NCBI RefSeq assembly: GCF_003987065.1
Contig: NZ_PIPY01000001.1
Coordinates: 1 to 64,000 of the forward strand
Length of the DNA: 64,000 nt
Reading direction: 5' to 3'
Origin: Pseudidiomarina insulisalsae
GTDB taxonomy: Bacteria; Pseudomonadota; Gammaproteobacteria; Enterobacterales; Alteromonadaceae
In this document: positions 41,689 through 54,173 of the stretch, piece after piece
Layout: each line of letters starts with the position of its first letter
How positions within the stretch are numbered: position 1 is the stretch's first letter
Translations under genes and position numbers: made by a program
Notes under the pieces: model-generated
What the model was told of the DNA's origin: nothing
The model's input: only the letters and a program-made list of their open reading frames with translations
Databases searched by the model: none

Positions 41689-42465
41689 TTAGCCTTGCAC
41701 TTCGACGTCCGCCTGCGGCTCCGCTGGCTTGTCTTTAACGTCAATAAGCTCAACTTCAAAAATCAGCGTTGACCGAGGTGGAATGGTGCCACCGCCCACT
41801 TCGCGGTCACCGTAGGCCAGCTCTGGTGGAATCACAAAGCGGTACTTGTCGCCCACGCTCATTAGCTGCACGCCTTCAGTCCAGCCTGGAATGACGCGGT
41901 TTAATGGGAATACTGCTGGCTCACCACGCTCAATTGAGCTGTCAAATACGGTACCGTCAACCAGGGTACCTTCATAGTGAACTTCAACGATGTCGTCAGC
42001 AGCAGGCTGCTCGCCGCCTTCTTCACCTTCTTCGATCACTTCATAAGCGAGACCCGACTCAGTCACGACCACACCGTCTTTAGCGACAAACTCAGCAAGG
42101 TAAGCTTCACCTTCGGCCTGTGATTCAGCACCTAACTTCGACGTCTTCATCTCGGTATATTGCTGCTGCATAGTGGTCAGCAGTTGCTCGGTTTCTTCTT
42201 CAGTCAGCTTTGACTGGTCTTTCAGCGAGTCGACAAAGCCGGCGATAACCTGGTTGCGATCCAGTACCAGATCCATCTTGTCCTGCTCATCAAGGTTGCT
42301 ACCGACGAAGGTGCCGACTGACGCGCCCAAGGCATAGGCCATTTTGGCCTGCTCTTCAGTTGGCGCCTGCTCTGTCACCGGGTAGGGTTCTTGTTTTTCC
42401 TGAGTACAACCAGCGATTGCGAGCGCCACCAGGCTGATCGCAAATGTTTTCTTTAAATAGCTCAT
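41689..42465 (-). CDS. FKBP-type peptidyl-prolyl isomerase, FkpA/Mip-like lipoprotein
   Basis: These proteins catalyse proline isomerisation and act as periplasmic chaperones. The 258-aa protein has a lipobox (LAIAGC, Cys20), unlike the soluble FkpA of E. coli. A helical dimerisation domain (about 40-135; [20 protein letters not shown]) precedes the C-terminal FKBP domain (about 150-245), with [36 protein letters not shown] and [10 protein letters not shown]. It ends with an acidic tail. It diverges from slyX, the E. coli order slyX-fkpA. Confidence 0.94.
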   Translation of the reverse strand: MSYLKKTFAISLVALAIAGCTQEKQEPYPVTEQAPTEEQAKMAYALGASVGTFVGSNLDEQDKMDLVLDRNQVIAGFVDSLKDQSKLTEEETEQLLTTMQQQYTEMKTSKLGAESQAEGEAYLAEFVAKDGVVVTESGLAYEVIEEGEEGGEQPAADDIVEVHYEGTLVDGTVFDSSIERGEPAVFPLNRVIPGWTEGVQLMSVGDKYRFVIPPELAYGDREVGGGTIPPRSTLIFEVELIDVKDKPAEPQADVEVQG

Positions 42466-42554
42466 TCCTTTTTACTCCAAGATTGAATTCTTGCTGTTAA
42501 CAGGGTCTAATGCGTTGCGATTCCTATACTACACATAAATTGGGGCATTTGCCT

Positions 42555-42791
42555 ATGGCTGAACTCGACTCTGACGCAATACTCACACAATTAGCCGATT
42601 TGGAAAGTCGTCTGGCGTTTCAGGATGACACCATTGAGACCCTGAATCAGTTAGTAACCCAACAAAGCGACCAGTTACAACGCATGGAGCAGCAACTGAA
42701 GTTGCTAGGTCGCCGCTTACAACAAATGCAGGAGCGCAACGACGAAGGTCAACCGCTCAGTGCTGCGGACGAAATTCCACCTCACTATTAA
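42555..42791 (+). CDS. slyX: SlyX protein
   Basis: SlyX is a short coiled-coil protein of unknown function found beside fkpA in many gammaproteobacteria. The 78-aa form starts at MAELDSDAIL. It has a long heptad-rich helix (LADLESRLAFQDDTIETLNQ and on) and ends in the typical PPHY. The frame is open 15 codons further upstream, but that would enter the fkpA-like promoter region. Confidence 0.9.
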   Translation: MAELDSDAILTQLADLESRLAFQDDTIETLNQLVTQQSDQLQRMEQQLKLLGRRLQQMQERNDEGQPLSAADEIPPHY

Positions 42792-42877
42792 AAGTTGGCC
42801 GACGAGGTCCGGGAGGTGAACTTGACCCCGAGGTTGTGACCCCGTATAACAAATATTCCTCTTGTTACGGAGTTGCT

Positions 42878-43771
42878 ATGTCGGTCAAACACCCTATCAT
42901 TGCGGTCACAGGTTCCTCAGGCGCTGGTACAACGACGACCAGTCAGGCCTTGCGGCACATTTTCCGCTCGCAGGATATCACTGCGGCCTGCGTTGAGGGT
43001 GACAGTTTTCATCGTTACTCACGACCCGAAATGGATGTCGAAATTCGCAAAGCACAGGAACAAGGCCGTCATATCAGTTACTTCGGCCCTGAGGCTAACG
43101 ATTTTGAGCGGCTTGAAGCCTTATTCCGACAATACGGCGAGTGCGGTAATGGCGAGGTCCGCCGTTACCTGCATAGTTTCGACGACGCCGTTCCCTATCA
43201 TCAAATGCCCGGTACCTTCACGCCCTGGGAGTGCCTGAACAGCGAGACCGATCTGCTTTTCTATGAGGGCTTGCATGGCGGCGTGAAAACCGATGCGCAC
43301 GATGTCGCCAGCCACGTCGACCTGCTTATCGGCATGGTGCCTATTGTGAACCTGGAATGGATTCAAAAGCTCTTACGCGATACCGCCGAGCGGGGGCATA
43401 GTCGCGAAGCAGTGACACAAAGTATTGTGCGCAGCATGGAAGATTACATTCACCATATTGTGCCGCAGTTCTCGCGCACCCATATCAACTTTCAGCGCGT
43501 GCCTACGGTCGACACCTCGAACCCGTTCAGCGCCAAAGATATTCCGTCATTGGACGAAAGTTTTGTGGTGATTCGGTTTCGCGGCATGCGCAACGTCAAT
43601 TTTCCGTACTATCTGCAAATGATTGACGGCGCCTTTATGTCGCGCATGAACACGCTGGTAGTTCCGGGCGGCAAAATGGTGTTCGCGATGGAGCTGATTT
43701 TGGCGCCGTTAATTGAAGAAATGATGTTTGCCAAGCAACACGGTGGCAAACCAGGCTGGCTCAAACGCTAA
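42878..43771 (+). CDS. prkB: PrkB-type phosphoribulokinase
   Basis: The family is phosphoribulokinase/uridine kinase-like. The 297-aa protein starts at MSVKHPIIAV behind ACGGAG and matches the E. coli PrkB (YhfM-region) form. The P-loop is unusual in sequence but intact (GSSGAGTTTTS), and GDSFHRYSRPEMD and FYEGLHGG hold the ribulose-5-phosphate motifs. No RuBisCO gene is in the window, and PrkB relatives occur in bacteria without a Calvin cycle, so its physiological role is not clear. Its stop is shared with rlmJ on the opposite strand (CTAA). Confidence 0.92.
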   Translation: MSVKHPIIAVTGSSGAGTTTTSQALRHIFRSQDITAACVEGDSFHRYSRPEMDVEIRKAQEQGRHISYFGPEANDFERLEALFRQYGECGNGEVRRYLHSFDDAVPYHQMPGTFTPWECLNSETDLLFYEGLHGGVKTDAHDVASHVDLLIGMVPIVNLEWIQKLLRDTAERGHSREAVTQSIVRSMEDYIHHIVPQFSRTHINFQRVPTVDTSNPFSAKDIPSLDESFVVIRFRGMRNVNFPYYLQMIDGAFMSRMNTLVVPGGKMVFAMELILAPLIEEMMFAKQHGGKPGWLKR

Positions 43772-44625
43772 GCGCTCTTTAGCCAGCGCTCCTGCCATTC
43801 GGCACCACGGTCCTGCGCCAGCAAAGGTGTAATGAAGTTCATGATGGTCGCGACCTGTTGCACGACCCCATAAGGTGGATTCACAAATAACATCCCACAA
43901 CCGTTCATGCGCGTTGCGTCTTGCGGGCCGCGCACCAGCAGATCCACAGCGTAGGCTTTACTCACATGTGGCAGGTCCGCGACCTGTTGATGGAAGTCAC
44001 CGATGATCAGCGGGTCTTTTATCGGGTACCAGATCACATAACTACCGGTGGCCCAGCGTTTGGTGCCTGCCCCAAGCGCCTGCACCACCTGACTAAATTC
44101 ATCGCGTTGCTCGAACGGCGGATCAATTAATACCATACCGCGTTTAATCGGAGGTGGCGTTAATGCTTTTAACGCCGCGTAGCCATTGCGCCCCAGCTCA
44201 ACTTTCACCTGTCCCCGCGACGGAAAATCACGGCTGACATTCTGCGCCAGTGCCCGCGCATCTTCCGGATGCAGTTCACACAGGGTCAATTGATCTTGTG
44301 CGCGCAACTGCAAGGCTGCCAGATAGGGAGAGCCCGGATACCATCGTAAGGCGTCATCAGCATTTAAGTGCCGAACTGCCTGTAAATAACCCTGCAGCTC
44401 TTGCGGGGCTTCCGGCGCTGCCAGTAACCTGGCGATGCCTGACTGCCATTCGCCGGTCTTGCTGGCCTGTTCGCCCAGCAAATCATACATACCAATACCA
44501 GCATGGGTATCAAGCAGCCAAAACGGCTTATCCTTTTCTTGCAAATAAGCAAGACACGCCCATTGCAGAGCGTGTTTCATCACATCGGCAAAGTTGCCCG
44601 CATGGTAGCTATGGCGGTAGTTCAC
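43768..44625 (-). CDS. rlmJ: 23S rRNA (adenine(2030)-N6)-methyltransferase RlmJ
   Basis: RlmJ methylates A2030 of 23S rRNA. The 285-aa protein begins MNYRHSYHAGNFADVMKH, the family signature, and carries the N6-adenine catalytic motif Asp-Pro-Pro-Phe in VLIDPPFEQRDEF. LLDTHAGIGMYDL is part of the SAM site. It follows the OsmC gene directly (stop and start abut) and may be at the end of the ast operon transcript. Confidence 0.96.
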   Translation of the reverse strand: MNYRHSYHAGNFADVMKHALQWACLAYLQEKDKPFWLLDTHAGIGMYDLLGEQASKTGEWQSGIARLLAAPEAPQELQGYLQAVRHLNADDALRWYPGSPYLAALQLRAQDQLTLCELHPEDARALAQNVSRDFPSRGQVKVELGRNGYAALKALTPPPIKRGMVLIDPPFEQRDEFSQVVQALGAGTKRWATGSYVIWYPIKDPLIIGDFHQQVADLPHVSKAYAVDLLVRGPQDATRMNGCGMLFVNPPYGVVQQVATIMNFITPLLAQDRGAEWQERWLKSA

Positions 44626-45042
44626 TTACTCAGCCTGCTCAATACTGTAGCTATGCGTCATCACCACCGACGCTTCCAGCATTTTGGCAACCGAGCAGTA
44701 TTTTTCCGCCGATAGTTGCACGGCGCGTTCAACATGCTTCTCGGCAACGTCATGTCCGCTGACAACAAAATGCAAATGTACCTTGGTAAATACCGCCGGA
44801 ATGCCGTCAGCGCGCTCGCCATGTACCTCACAGCGACAGCCGGTCACCTGCTGGCGAGCTTTCTCAAGAATGCTGACGACGTCAACCGACGAACAACCGC
44901 CAGCAGCTGCCAGCACCAGTTCCATAGGCGACGCTGCGGTCGCCTTATTGCCATCCATGACGACGTCGTGGCCTGACCCGGTACTTGCTTTGAACACCAG
45001 GTCATTTTGCCATTCTACGTTAGCCTGCATTGCTGCTGCCAT
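44626..45042 (-). CDS. OsmC-family protein, YhfA-like
   Basis: OsmC proteins reduce organic peroxides through two conserved cysteines. This 138-aa protein matches YhfA of E. coli (GGCSSVDVVSILEKARQ and SAEKYCSVAKML hold the two Cys). The ATG chosen has a GAGGAC site; a second ATG four codons later (MQANVEW) matches the E. coli N-terminus and could be the start. It lies 3 bp after astD, in the same direction. Confidence 0.9.
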   Translation of the reverse strand: MAAAMQANVEWQNDLVFKASTGSGHDVVMDGNKATAASPMELVLAAAGGCSSVDVVSILEKARQQVTGCRCEVHGERADGIPAVFTKVHLHFVVSGHDVAEKHVERAVQLSAEKYCSVAKMLEASVVMTHSYSIEQAE

Positions 45043-45045
45043 GAC

Positions 45046-47579
<2,534 letters not shown>

Positions 47580-47594
47580 AACGGCTCCGGTGTC

Positions 47595-48818
<1,224 letters not shown>

Positions 48819-48865
48819 TCATTCGGATTCATATACGGGGGATTTGAGTGCGATTATTATTGCAG

Positions 48866-48895
48866 AAAAACCCCGCTCTGTCGTGTCTACAGAGC
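48866..48895 (-). terminator. Possible terminator after pabA
   Basis: GCTCTGT (48875-48881) pairs with ACAGAGC (48889-48895) around a 7-nt loop. On the minus strand GGGG and then five T follow. The G tract between stem and T-run makes it imperfect. It may separate pabA from the ast operon. Confidence 0.45.
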
Positions 48896-48941
48896 AGAAA
48901 AAACAGACAGTTCAGCTTGTTGCGTTAAGCTTGCGGGAGGG

Positions 48942-48957
48942 CTGCATAACTATGCAT
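48942..48957. promoter_or_regulatory. ARG-box-like palindrome
   Basis: CTGCATAACTATGCAT holds a perfect 6-2-6 inverted repeat (TGCATA-AC-TATGCA) and fits an ArgR-type site (TGMAT-W4-ATKCA) with one mismatch in the centre. It lies upstream of astC and downstream of pabA. A single half-like TGCATA follows at 48975-48980. Confidence 0.5.
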
Positions 48958-48981
48958 GAGGCGCCCTATTCGGCTGCATAG

Positions 48982-49569
48982 CTAACGGCAAAATGTTTGA
49001 CAGAATTCGACGAAATTGGCTAAAACTGCGTGCCCATATTCAGTTTCCACCGCTTCAGGATGGTACTGCACCCCCCAAATCGGTAACCGGGCATGATGCA
49101 ATGCCATAATTTCGGGCGCAGCATCCGCGCTCCAGGCATCCACAATCAGCTCCTCAGGTAAGCTGTCGGGTTGCAATACCAACGAGTGGTAACGAGCCAC
49201 TTTAAAGGGGGTCGGCAGGCCATGCATCAATCCACCACCATTATGCTTAACCAGACTGGTTTTACCATGCATAATGGTGCGCGCCCTTACCACCTTTGCG
49301 CCAAAGGCCTGGCCAATGGCCTGGTGTCCCAGACAGACGCCAAGAATCGGTAGTTTTCCAGCAAACGCCTGAATGACTTCAAGGGTGATGCCCGCTTCGT
49401 TGGGCGTACAGGGGCCGGGCGAGAGAATGATGCCATCAAGGGGAAGCTGGCCAATGTCAGCCAGCGTCAGTTCATCGTTACGCACCACCTTCACCGTGCA
49501 GTTTAACTCGCGAAAGTAGCGGACCACGTTATGGGTAAAAGAATCGTAATTATCGATCATTAACAACAT
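48982..49569 (-). CDS. pabA: Aminodeoxychorismate / anthranilate synthase component II (PabA/TrpG)
   Basis: This glutamine amidotransferase feeds ammonia to PabB (folate) or TrpE (tryptophan). The 195-aa class I domain shows MLLMIDNYDSFTHNVVRYF, the catalytic Cys in GVCLGHQAIGQAFGA and the His/Glu pair in VQYHPEAVET. Its linkage with trpS and astC/argD, and not with other trp genes, favours PabA, perhaps serving both pathways. Confidence 0.94.
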   Translation of the reverse strand: MLLMIDNYDSFTHNVVRYFRELNCTVKVVRNDELTLADIGQLPLDGIILSPGPCTPNEAGITLEVIQAFAGKLPILGVCLGHQAIGQAFGAKVVRARTIMHGKTSLVKHNGGGLMHGLPTPFKVARYHSLVLQPDSLPEELIVDAWSADAAPEIMALHHARLPIWGVQYHPEAVETEYGHAVLANFVEFCQTFCR

Positions 49570-49609
49570 AAGTGGCCAAACTGTCCTGTCTTGAAAGCTT
49601 TCGTCTCAG

Positions 49610-50617
49610 TTACCGTGGGCGTGGGACAAAACCAATGACGTCATAGACTTTTTGCAACGTTTCTGCAGCATACGCGCTGGCTTGATCAGCGCCTTTGCCC
49701 ATGACCTCATTAAGAAAGTCCATGTTGGCGCGGTAGTCATGGTAACGCTGCTGAATCGGCTCCAGCATTGCCACTACGGCATCGGCGGTATCGGTTTTCA
49801 AATGGCCGTACATTTTATCTTCGTATTCCGGAACCAGTTCGGCAATCGGTTTACCGGTGGCAGCGGAAAGAATCGACAGCAAGTTCGAAACGCCGGGCTT
49901 CTCTTCTACGTCGAAATAAATTCGCGCCTGCTCGTCCGAGTCAGTCACCGCGCGTTTTAATTTCTTACTGATTTTCTTTGGCTCTTCCAGCAAGCCAATG
50001 AAGTTGTTCGGGTTGTCGTCCGACTTGGACATTTTCTTTAACGGATCCTGCAAACTCATGACCCGCGCGCCGACTTCCGGAATAAAAGGATCAGGTACGG
50101 TAAAGACGTCGCCGTAGATGTTATTAAACCTGATTGCGATATCACGCGACAGCTCCAGGTGCTGCTTCTGATCATTCCCCACCGGCACCTGATTTGCCTG
50201 GTACAGCAAAATATCAGCGGCCATCAACGCCGGATAAGTAAAAAGGCCAGCGTTGATATTATTGGCGTGACGGTCCGATTTATCCTTAAACTGCGTCATG
50301 CGGTTCAGCTCGCCCATCTGCGTGTAGCAGTTCAGTATCCAGGCCAGCTGTGCATGCTCAGGCACATGCGACTGCACGAAAATTGTGCTCTTCTGCGGGT
50401 CAAGGCCACAAGCCATATAAAGCGCCAGACCATCAAGCGTGGCTTCACGTAGCTTCGCGGGATCCTGACGCACGGTAATGGCATGCAAATCCACCAGCAT
50501 AAAGCGACAATCATGAGTATCCTGCATCCGCACCCACTGGCGCAGCGCGCCAATATAGTTACCGATGGAAAGTTGTCCTGAAGGCTGACAGCCGCTTAAT
50601 ACAATGGGTTTACTCAT
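49610..50617 (-). CDS. trpS: Tryptophan-tRNA ligase
   Basis: TrpS charges tRNA-Trp. The 335-aa class I synthetase begins [28 protein letters not shown], where the HIGH-like motif is SIGN, and has the KMSKS motif ([10 protein letters not shown]). It is 20 bp after rpe and 40 bp before pabA in the same direction; the order rpe-trpS is conserved, although gph, often between them, is absent here. Confidence 0.98.
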   Translation of the reverse strand: MSKPIVLSGCQPSGQLSIGNYIGALRQWVRMQDTHDCRFMLVDLHAITVRQDPAKLREATLDGLALYMACGLDPQKSTIFVQSHVPEHAQLAWILNCYTQMGELNRMTQFKDKSDRHANNINAGLFTYPALMAADILLYQANQVPVGNDQKQHLELSRDIAIRFNNIYGDVFTVPDPFIPEVGARVMSLQDPLKKMSKSDDNPNNFIGLLEEPKKISKKLKRAVTDSDEQARIYFDVEEKPGVSNLLSILSAATGKPIAELVPEYEDKMYGHLKTDTADAVVAMLEPIQQRYHDYRANMDFLNEVMGKGADQASAYAAETLQKVYDVIGFVPRPR

Positions 50618-50637
50618 GCTTTTTTCCGTTACTTCAG

Positions 50638-51309
50638 TTATTTAACTTGCGCTAACTCAGCCCGCATTGCGGCAATGACTTTAGCGTAATCGGGTTGATT
50701 AAAAATGGCCGAACCAGCGACAAACATATCTGCGCCCGCCGCCGCTACCTCAGCAATGTTATCGGTTTTTACCCCGCCATCAATTTCCAGGCGAATGTCA
50801 TAACCACTGCGATCGATACGTTCCCGCGCCTCGCGCAGCTTATCAAGCGTCGCCGGAATGAATTTTTGTCCGCCAAAGCCAGGATTCACTGACATCAGCA
50901 GAATGACATCAAGTTTATCCATCACATAGTCAAGGTGGTGCAGTGGTGTCGCCGGATTAAACACCAGCCCCGCTTTACAGCCATGATCGCGAATCTGCGC
51001 CAGACAGCGGTCGATGTGCGTTGCCGCCTCAGGATGGAAAGTAATGATAGAAGCACCCGCGTTGGCGAATTCGTCGATCATCCGCTCTACCGGGTCAACC
51101 ATCAGATGTACGTCGATGGGCGCGGTAATGCCGTAGTCACGTAACGCTTTACACACCATCGGACCAATCGTCAGATTGGGGACAAAATGGTTGTCCATGA
51201 CATCAAAGTGCACAACATCGGCTCCCGCCTTTAGCACAGCGTCAACTTCTTCGCCTAAACGGGCAAAGTCAGCTGATAATATCGATGGAGCAATTAAATA
51301 GTCTGCCAT
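50638..51309 (-). CDS. rpe: Ribulose-phosphate 3-epimerase
   Basis: Rpe interconverts ribulose-5-phosphate and xylulose-5-phosphate in the pentose phosphate pathway. The ATG of [20 protein letters not shown] follows GGAGGTGC and gives 223 aa, the normal length. An open frame runs 135 codons further upstream, but it has no similarity to the family and no ribosome site. [20 protein letters not shown] holds the metal-binding residues, and [12 protein letters not shown] the phosphate loop. Confidence 0.97.
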   Translation of the reverse strand: MADYLIAPSILSADFARLGEEVDAVLKAGADVVHFDVMDNHFVPNLTIGPMVCKALRDYGITAPIDVHLMVDPVERMIDEFANAGASIITFHPEAATHIDRCLAQIRDHGCKAGLVFNPATPLHHLDYVMDKLDVILLMSVNPGFGGQKFIPATLDKLREARERIDRSGYDIRLEIDGGVKTDNIAEVAAAGADMFVAGSAIFNQPDYAKVIAAMRAELAQVK

Positions 51310-51422
51310 ATGCACCTCCAACGTACTGAGCGTCTCGTCCAGACTGCGTCTGGCGTATCCAGAAAGTGCCCTAGTGTACCAGACACACCCGCGCTTGCCA
51401 GCGAAAAAAAGCGCCAAATCTC

Positions 51423-51452
51423 TTGGCAACACGTGACTGAAGCTGGTAAATT
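51423..51452 (+). promoter_or_regulatory. Candidate sigma-70 promoter of the small exported protein
   Basis: TTGGCA (51423-51428) and TAAATT (51447-51452) are 18 bp apart, about 35 bp upstream of the GTG start. A 10-bp palindrome CACAATTGTG (51465-51474) lies between promoter and ribosome site. Confidence 0.4.
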
Positions 51453-51487
51453 GTACGGAATTCGCACAATTGTGTAGGAGCTTCACC

Positions 51488-51808
51488 GTGACTAAAAATA
51501 AAAAAGCAGTGACCAGCTTTGTCGTCGCAGGGCTAGTGTTATCTGTCGCACTGCTGGGTAATACGAGCAATAGCGTGGTGATCGGTAATGAAGCACAGTG
51601 CCAGAAACTGCTCAACAACACTGAGCAACCGCACACAGTGCAACAGTGCGTCCAGCAAGATAGTGCAACGACTTTAAGCTGGGCCAGCTGGTTCAGTGGT
51701 AGCAGTCGCTCCACCCAATTCCATTTCCTTGACCTGTTCGAGCTTCTGTTTGGTAGCTCTGAACGTCACTCACGCGATTACGGCAGCAGCAAGAAAGTCA
51801 GCCTGTAA
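51488..51808 (+). CDS. Small membrane-anchored or exported protein, unknown
   Basis: The GTG start follows AGGAG by 7 bp and gives 106 aa; a TTG six codons upstream is also in frame but has no site. Residues 9-28 are hydrophobic ([14 protein letters not shown]), a signal anchor or signal peptide. The rest is polar, with two cysteines ([15 protein letters not shown]) and an aromatic stretch [15 protein letters not shown]. No family is recognised. It is 2 bp upstream of the DUF2970 gene and probably co-transcribed with it. Confidence 0.65.
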   Translation: MTKNKKAVTSFVVAGLVLSVALLGNTSNSVVIGNEAQCQKLLNNTEQPHTVQQCVQQDSATTLSWASWFSGSSRSTQFHFLDLFELLFGSSERHSRDYGSSKKVSL

Positions 51809-51810
51809 CC

Positions 51811-52005
51811 ATGCGTTCTGAGCAACCTGGTTTTGTCAGCGTGATCTTCAGTGTACTTGCCGCTTTATTCGGGGTTCAGACCGAAGCAAACCGCCAACGC
51901 GATTTTAGCAAGGGTAGCCCGGCTAAGTTCATCGCTGTTGGCGTCATTTTTATTGTCGCTTTTGTCCTGTTGTTGCTGCTGGTCGTCAGTTGGGTGCTCC
52001 CTTAA
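51811..52005 (+). CDS. DUF2970 membrane protein
   Basis: This 64-aa protein fits the DUF2970 family: a soluble N-terminus with SVLAALFGVQTEANRQRDF, then a single membrane helix (about 41-62) at the C-terminus. Function is unknown. It follows the small exported protein by 2 bp. Its TAA stop shares TTAA with prlC on the opposite strand, inside a palindrome (51992-52017). Confidence 0.85.
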   Translation: MRSEQPGFVSVIFSVLAALFGVQTEANRQRDFSKGSPAKFIAVGVIFIVAFVLLLLLVVSWVLP

Positions 52006-54068
52006 GGGGCGGCACCCGCCTGTTCCAGTGAGGTAATTCCCGCATGGCGCAACAGCGCCTCGACATCTGGCTCACGCCCACGGAATTCCTTGAATAACTG
52101 CATCGCATCGCGCGAGCCGCCACGCTCCAGTATTGCGTGTAAAAAGTCCTCGCCCACTGCTGCGTTAAAGATACCTTGCTCTTCAAACCGGCTGAATGCA
52201 TCAGCTGAAAGCACCTCAGCCCATTTGTAGCTGTAGTAACCGGCTGCATAGCCGCCGGCAAAAATATGCCCGAAGCTGTGCTGAAAGCGATTGTAAGCAG
52301 GTGGCTTACGTACCGCGACCTGATCACGAACCGCATCCAGAATGCGCTGTATCTGATCACCTTGCTGCGGGTCATACTGACAGTGGATACGCAGGTCGAA
52401 CAAGCTGAATTCCAGTTGCCGCACCATTTGCATGGCCGACTGGAAATTACGTGCAGCGAGCATGCGCGCCAGCAATTCCTCTGGCAACGGCTGGCCGGTT
52501 TCATAATGACCGGATATCAATTCCAGTGCCTCAGGTTCCCAGCACCAGTTTTCCAGAAACTGCGAGGGTAACTCTACGGCGTCCCAGGCCACCCCGTTGA
52601 TACCCGACACACCAGCAACGTCAACCTTGGTCAGCATATGATGTAAGCCGTGGCCAAACTCATGAAACAGGGTTAATACTTCATCGTGGGTGAACAGCGC
52701 GGGCTTATCGCCGACTGGCTTATTAAAGTTACAGGTCAAATACGCCACCGGTAACTGTAATTGTTGCGCGCTGGTGCAACGACGCACCGCACACTCTGCC
52801 ATCCAGGCACCACCACGCTTGCCGCTTCGGGCGTAGAGATCAAGAAAGAAACTGCCGCGTTTTTCGCCCTGACGGTCGGTCAGTTCAAAGTAGTGTACGT
52901 GCGGGTGGTAACTTGACGCCGGGGTCGTTTCGGCAATGCTGATGCCAAACAGCCGCTCAACGACACTGAATAAGCCTTTCAGTACCTGGGCTTCAGGAAA
53001 ATACGGGCGCAGCTCTTCATCAGAGATCGCGTACTTCTGCTGTTTGAGCTTTTCACTGTAATAGGCAACATCCCAGGCTTCGGGTTCGGCTACGTCATAC
53101 TCGTCGCGGGCGAAAGTGACGACCTCATCATAGTCCGTCTGGGCCTGACCCAGTGAGCGTTTTGCCAGGTCTTGCAAAAAGTTGTCGACCTGCTCAGTCG
53201 AGTCCGCCATCTTGGTTGCCAGACTGAGCTCGGCATAATTGGCAAAGCCCAATAACTGCGCCAGCTCATGCCGCAACGCCAGAGTCTCAGCCATAATCGC
53301 ACTATTATCAAACTGTCCTGCTTGTGGCCCCTGATCAGAGGCTCGTGTAGTAAAGGCCTGATACATTACTTTGCGCAGCTCGCTGCTGTCGGCGTACATC
53401 ATCACCGGCAGGTAGCTCGGTATCGATAAACCAAAGCGCCACCCCGTCTGATCATTCTCTTCTGCTGCGCTGGCGGCGGCATCGACCGCACTCTCCGGTA
53501 AACCACTCAATTGCGCTTCGTCAGTGACCAGATAGTGCCAGTTATCTGTCGCATCCAGCAGGTTATTACTGAATTGCGATGACAGCTCGGACAGTCGTGT
53601 CTGAATCTCCGCGTAACGTTGTTTCTCCACCGCAGGCAAGGCGACGCCTGAAAGTTCGAAATCACGGATGGTATCGGTCACGACTTTTCGCTGCGCCTCA
53701 GATAACGAGGCAAACCCCTCACTTGCGGCCAACGCTTTATAGGCATTGAACAGACCTTCATGTTGACCGACGAAGGTTCCGTATTCACTCAGCAAAGGTA
53801 AGCAGGCATCGTGCGCCTCGCGCAGTGCGCTTGAGCTAACCACCGCGTTCAGATGCGAGACTGGCGACCAGCTACGCTCGAGCAGATCGTCAACCTCTTC
53901 CAGCGGAGCAACCAGCCCTGACCAGGAATAATCACCCGCCTCAAGCACCCGCTCAATGGTCGCTTTACAATCAGCGATACGTTGCTCCATCGCTGGTTTG
54001 ACATGCTCCGGCCGAATCTCCGCAAAGGGTGGCAGATGATACTCGCTCAACAAAGGGTTTTGACTCAT
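52002..54068 (-). CDS. prlC: Oligopeptidase A (PrlC)
   Basis: PrlC is a cytoplasmic M3 zinc metallopeptidase that degrades short peptides, including cleaved signal peptides. The 688-aa protein begins MSQNPLLSEYHLPPFAEIRP and has the zinc motif HEFGHGLHHML (about 470), followed by the third ligand Glu in the WDAVELPSQFLENW segment. Length and motifs match E. coli PrlC. It stands divergent from the S9 peptidase gene. Confidence 0.97.
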   Translation of the reverse strand: MSQNPLLSEYHLPPFAEIRPEHVKPAMEQRIADCKATIERVLEAGDYSWSGLVAPLEEVDDLLERSWSPVSHLNAVVSSSALREAHDACLPLLSEYGTFVGQHEGLFNAYKALAASEGFASLSEAQRKVVTDTIRDFELSGVALPAVEKQRYAEIQTRLSELSSQFSNNLLDATDNWHYLVTDEAQLSGLPESAVDAAASAAEENDQTGWRFGLSIPSYLPVMMYADSSELRKVMYQAFTTRASDQGPQAGQFDNSAIMAETLALRHELAQLLGFANYAELSLATKMADSTEQVDNFLQDLAKRSLGQAQTDYDEVVTFARDEYDVAEPEAWDVAYYSEKLKQQKYAISDEELRPYFPEAQVLKGLFSVVERLFGISIAETTPASSYHPHVHYFELTDRQGEKRGSFFLDLYARSGKRGGAWMAECAVRRCTSAQQLQLPVAYLTCNFNKPVGDKPALFTHDEVLTLFHEFGHGLHHMLTKVDVAGVSGINGVAWDAVELPSQFLENWCWEPEALELISGHYETGQPLPEELLARMLAARNFQSAMQMVRQLEFSLFDLRIHCQYDPQQGDQIQRILDAVRDQVAVRKPPAYNRFQHSFGHIFAGGYAAGYYSYKWAEVLSADAFSRFEEQGIFNAAVGEDFLHAILERGGSRDAMQLFKEFRGREPDVEALLRHAGITSLEQAGAAP

Positions 54069-54173
54069 GCGGCTTCCTCTTGAATAATGCGCTGTGTAAC
54101 TACTTTACAGCAGATGTTAGGCCAAAACTCATTTTTTCAAGGCCGGCTCTGCCCTAACAGGATAACAGGCTTC

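Noticed and set aside
42878-43771. Evidence for carbon fixation
   Set aside because: PrkB-type kinases occur in many heterotrophs and no RuBisCO or other Calvin-cycle gene is seen.
51310-51714. N-terminal extension of Rpe by 135 codons
   Set aside because: The ATG with GGAGGTGC at 51309 gives the normal Rpe length; the upstream residues have no family match and run into a promoter region.
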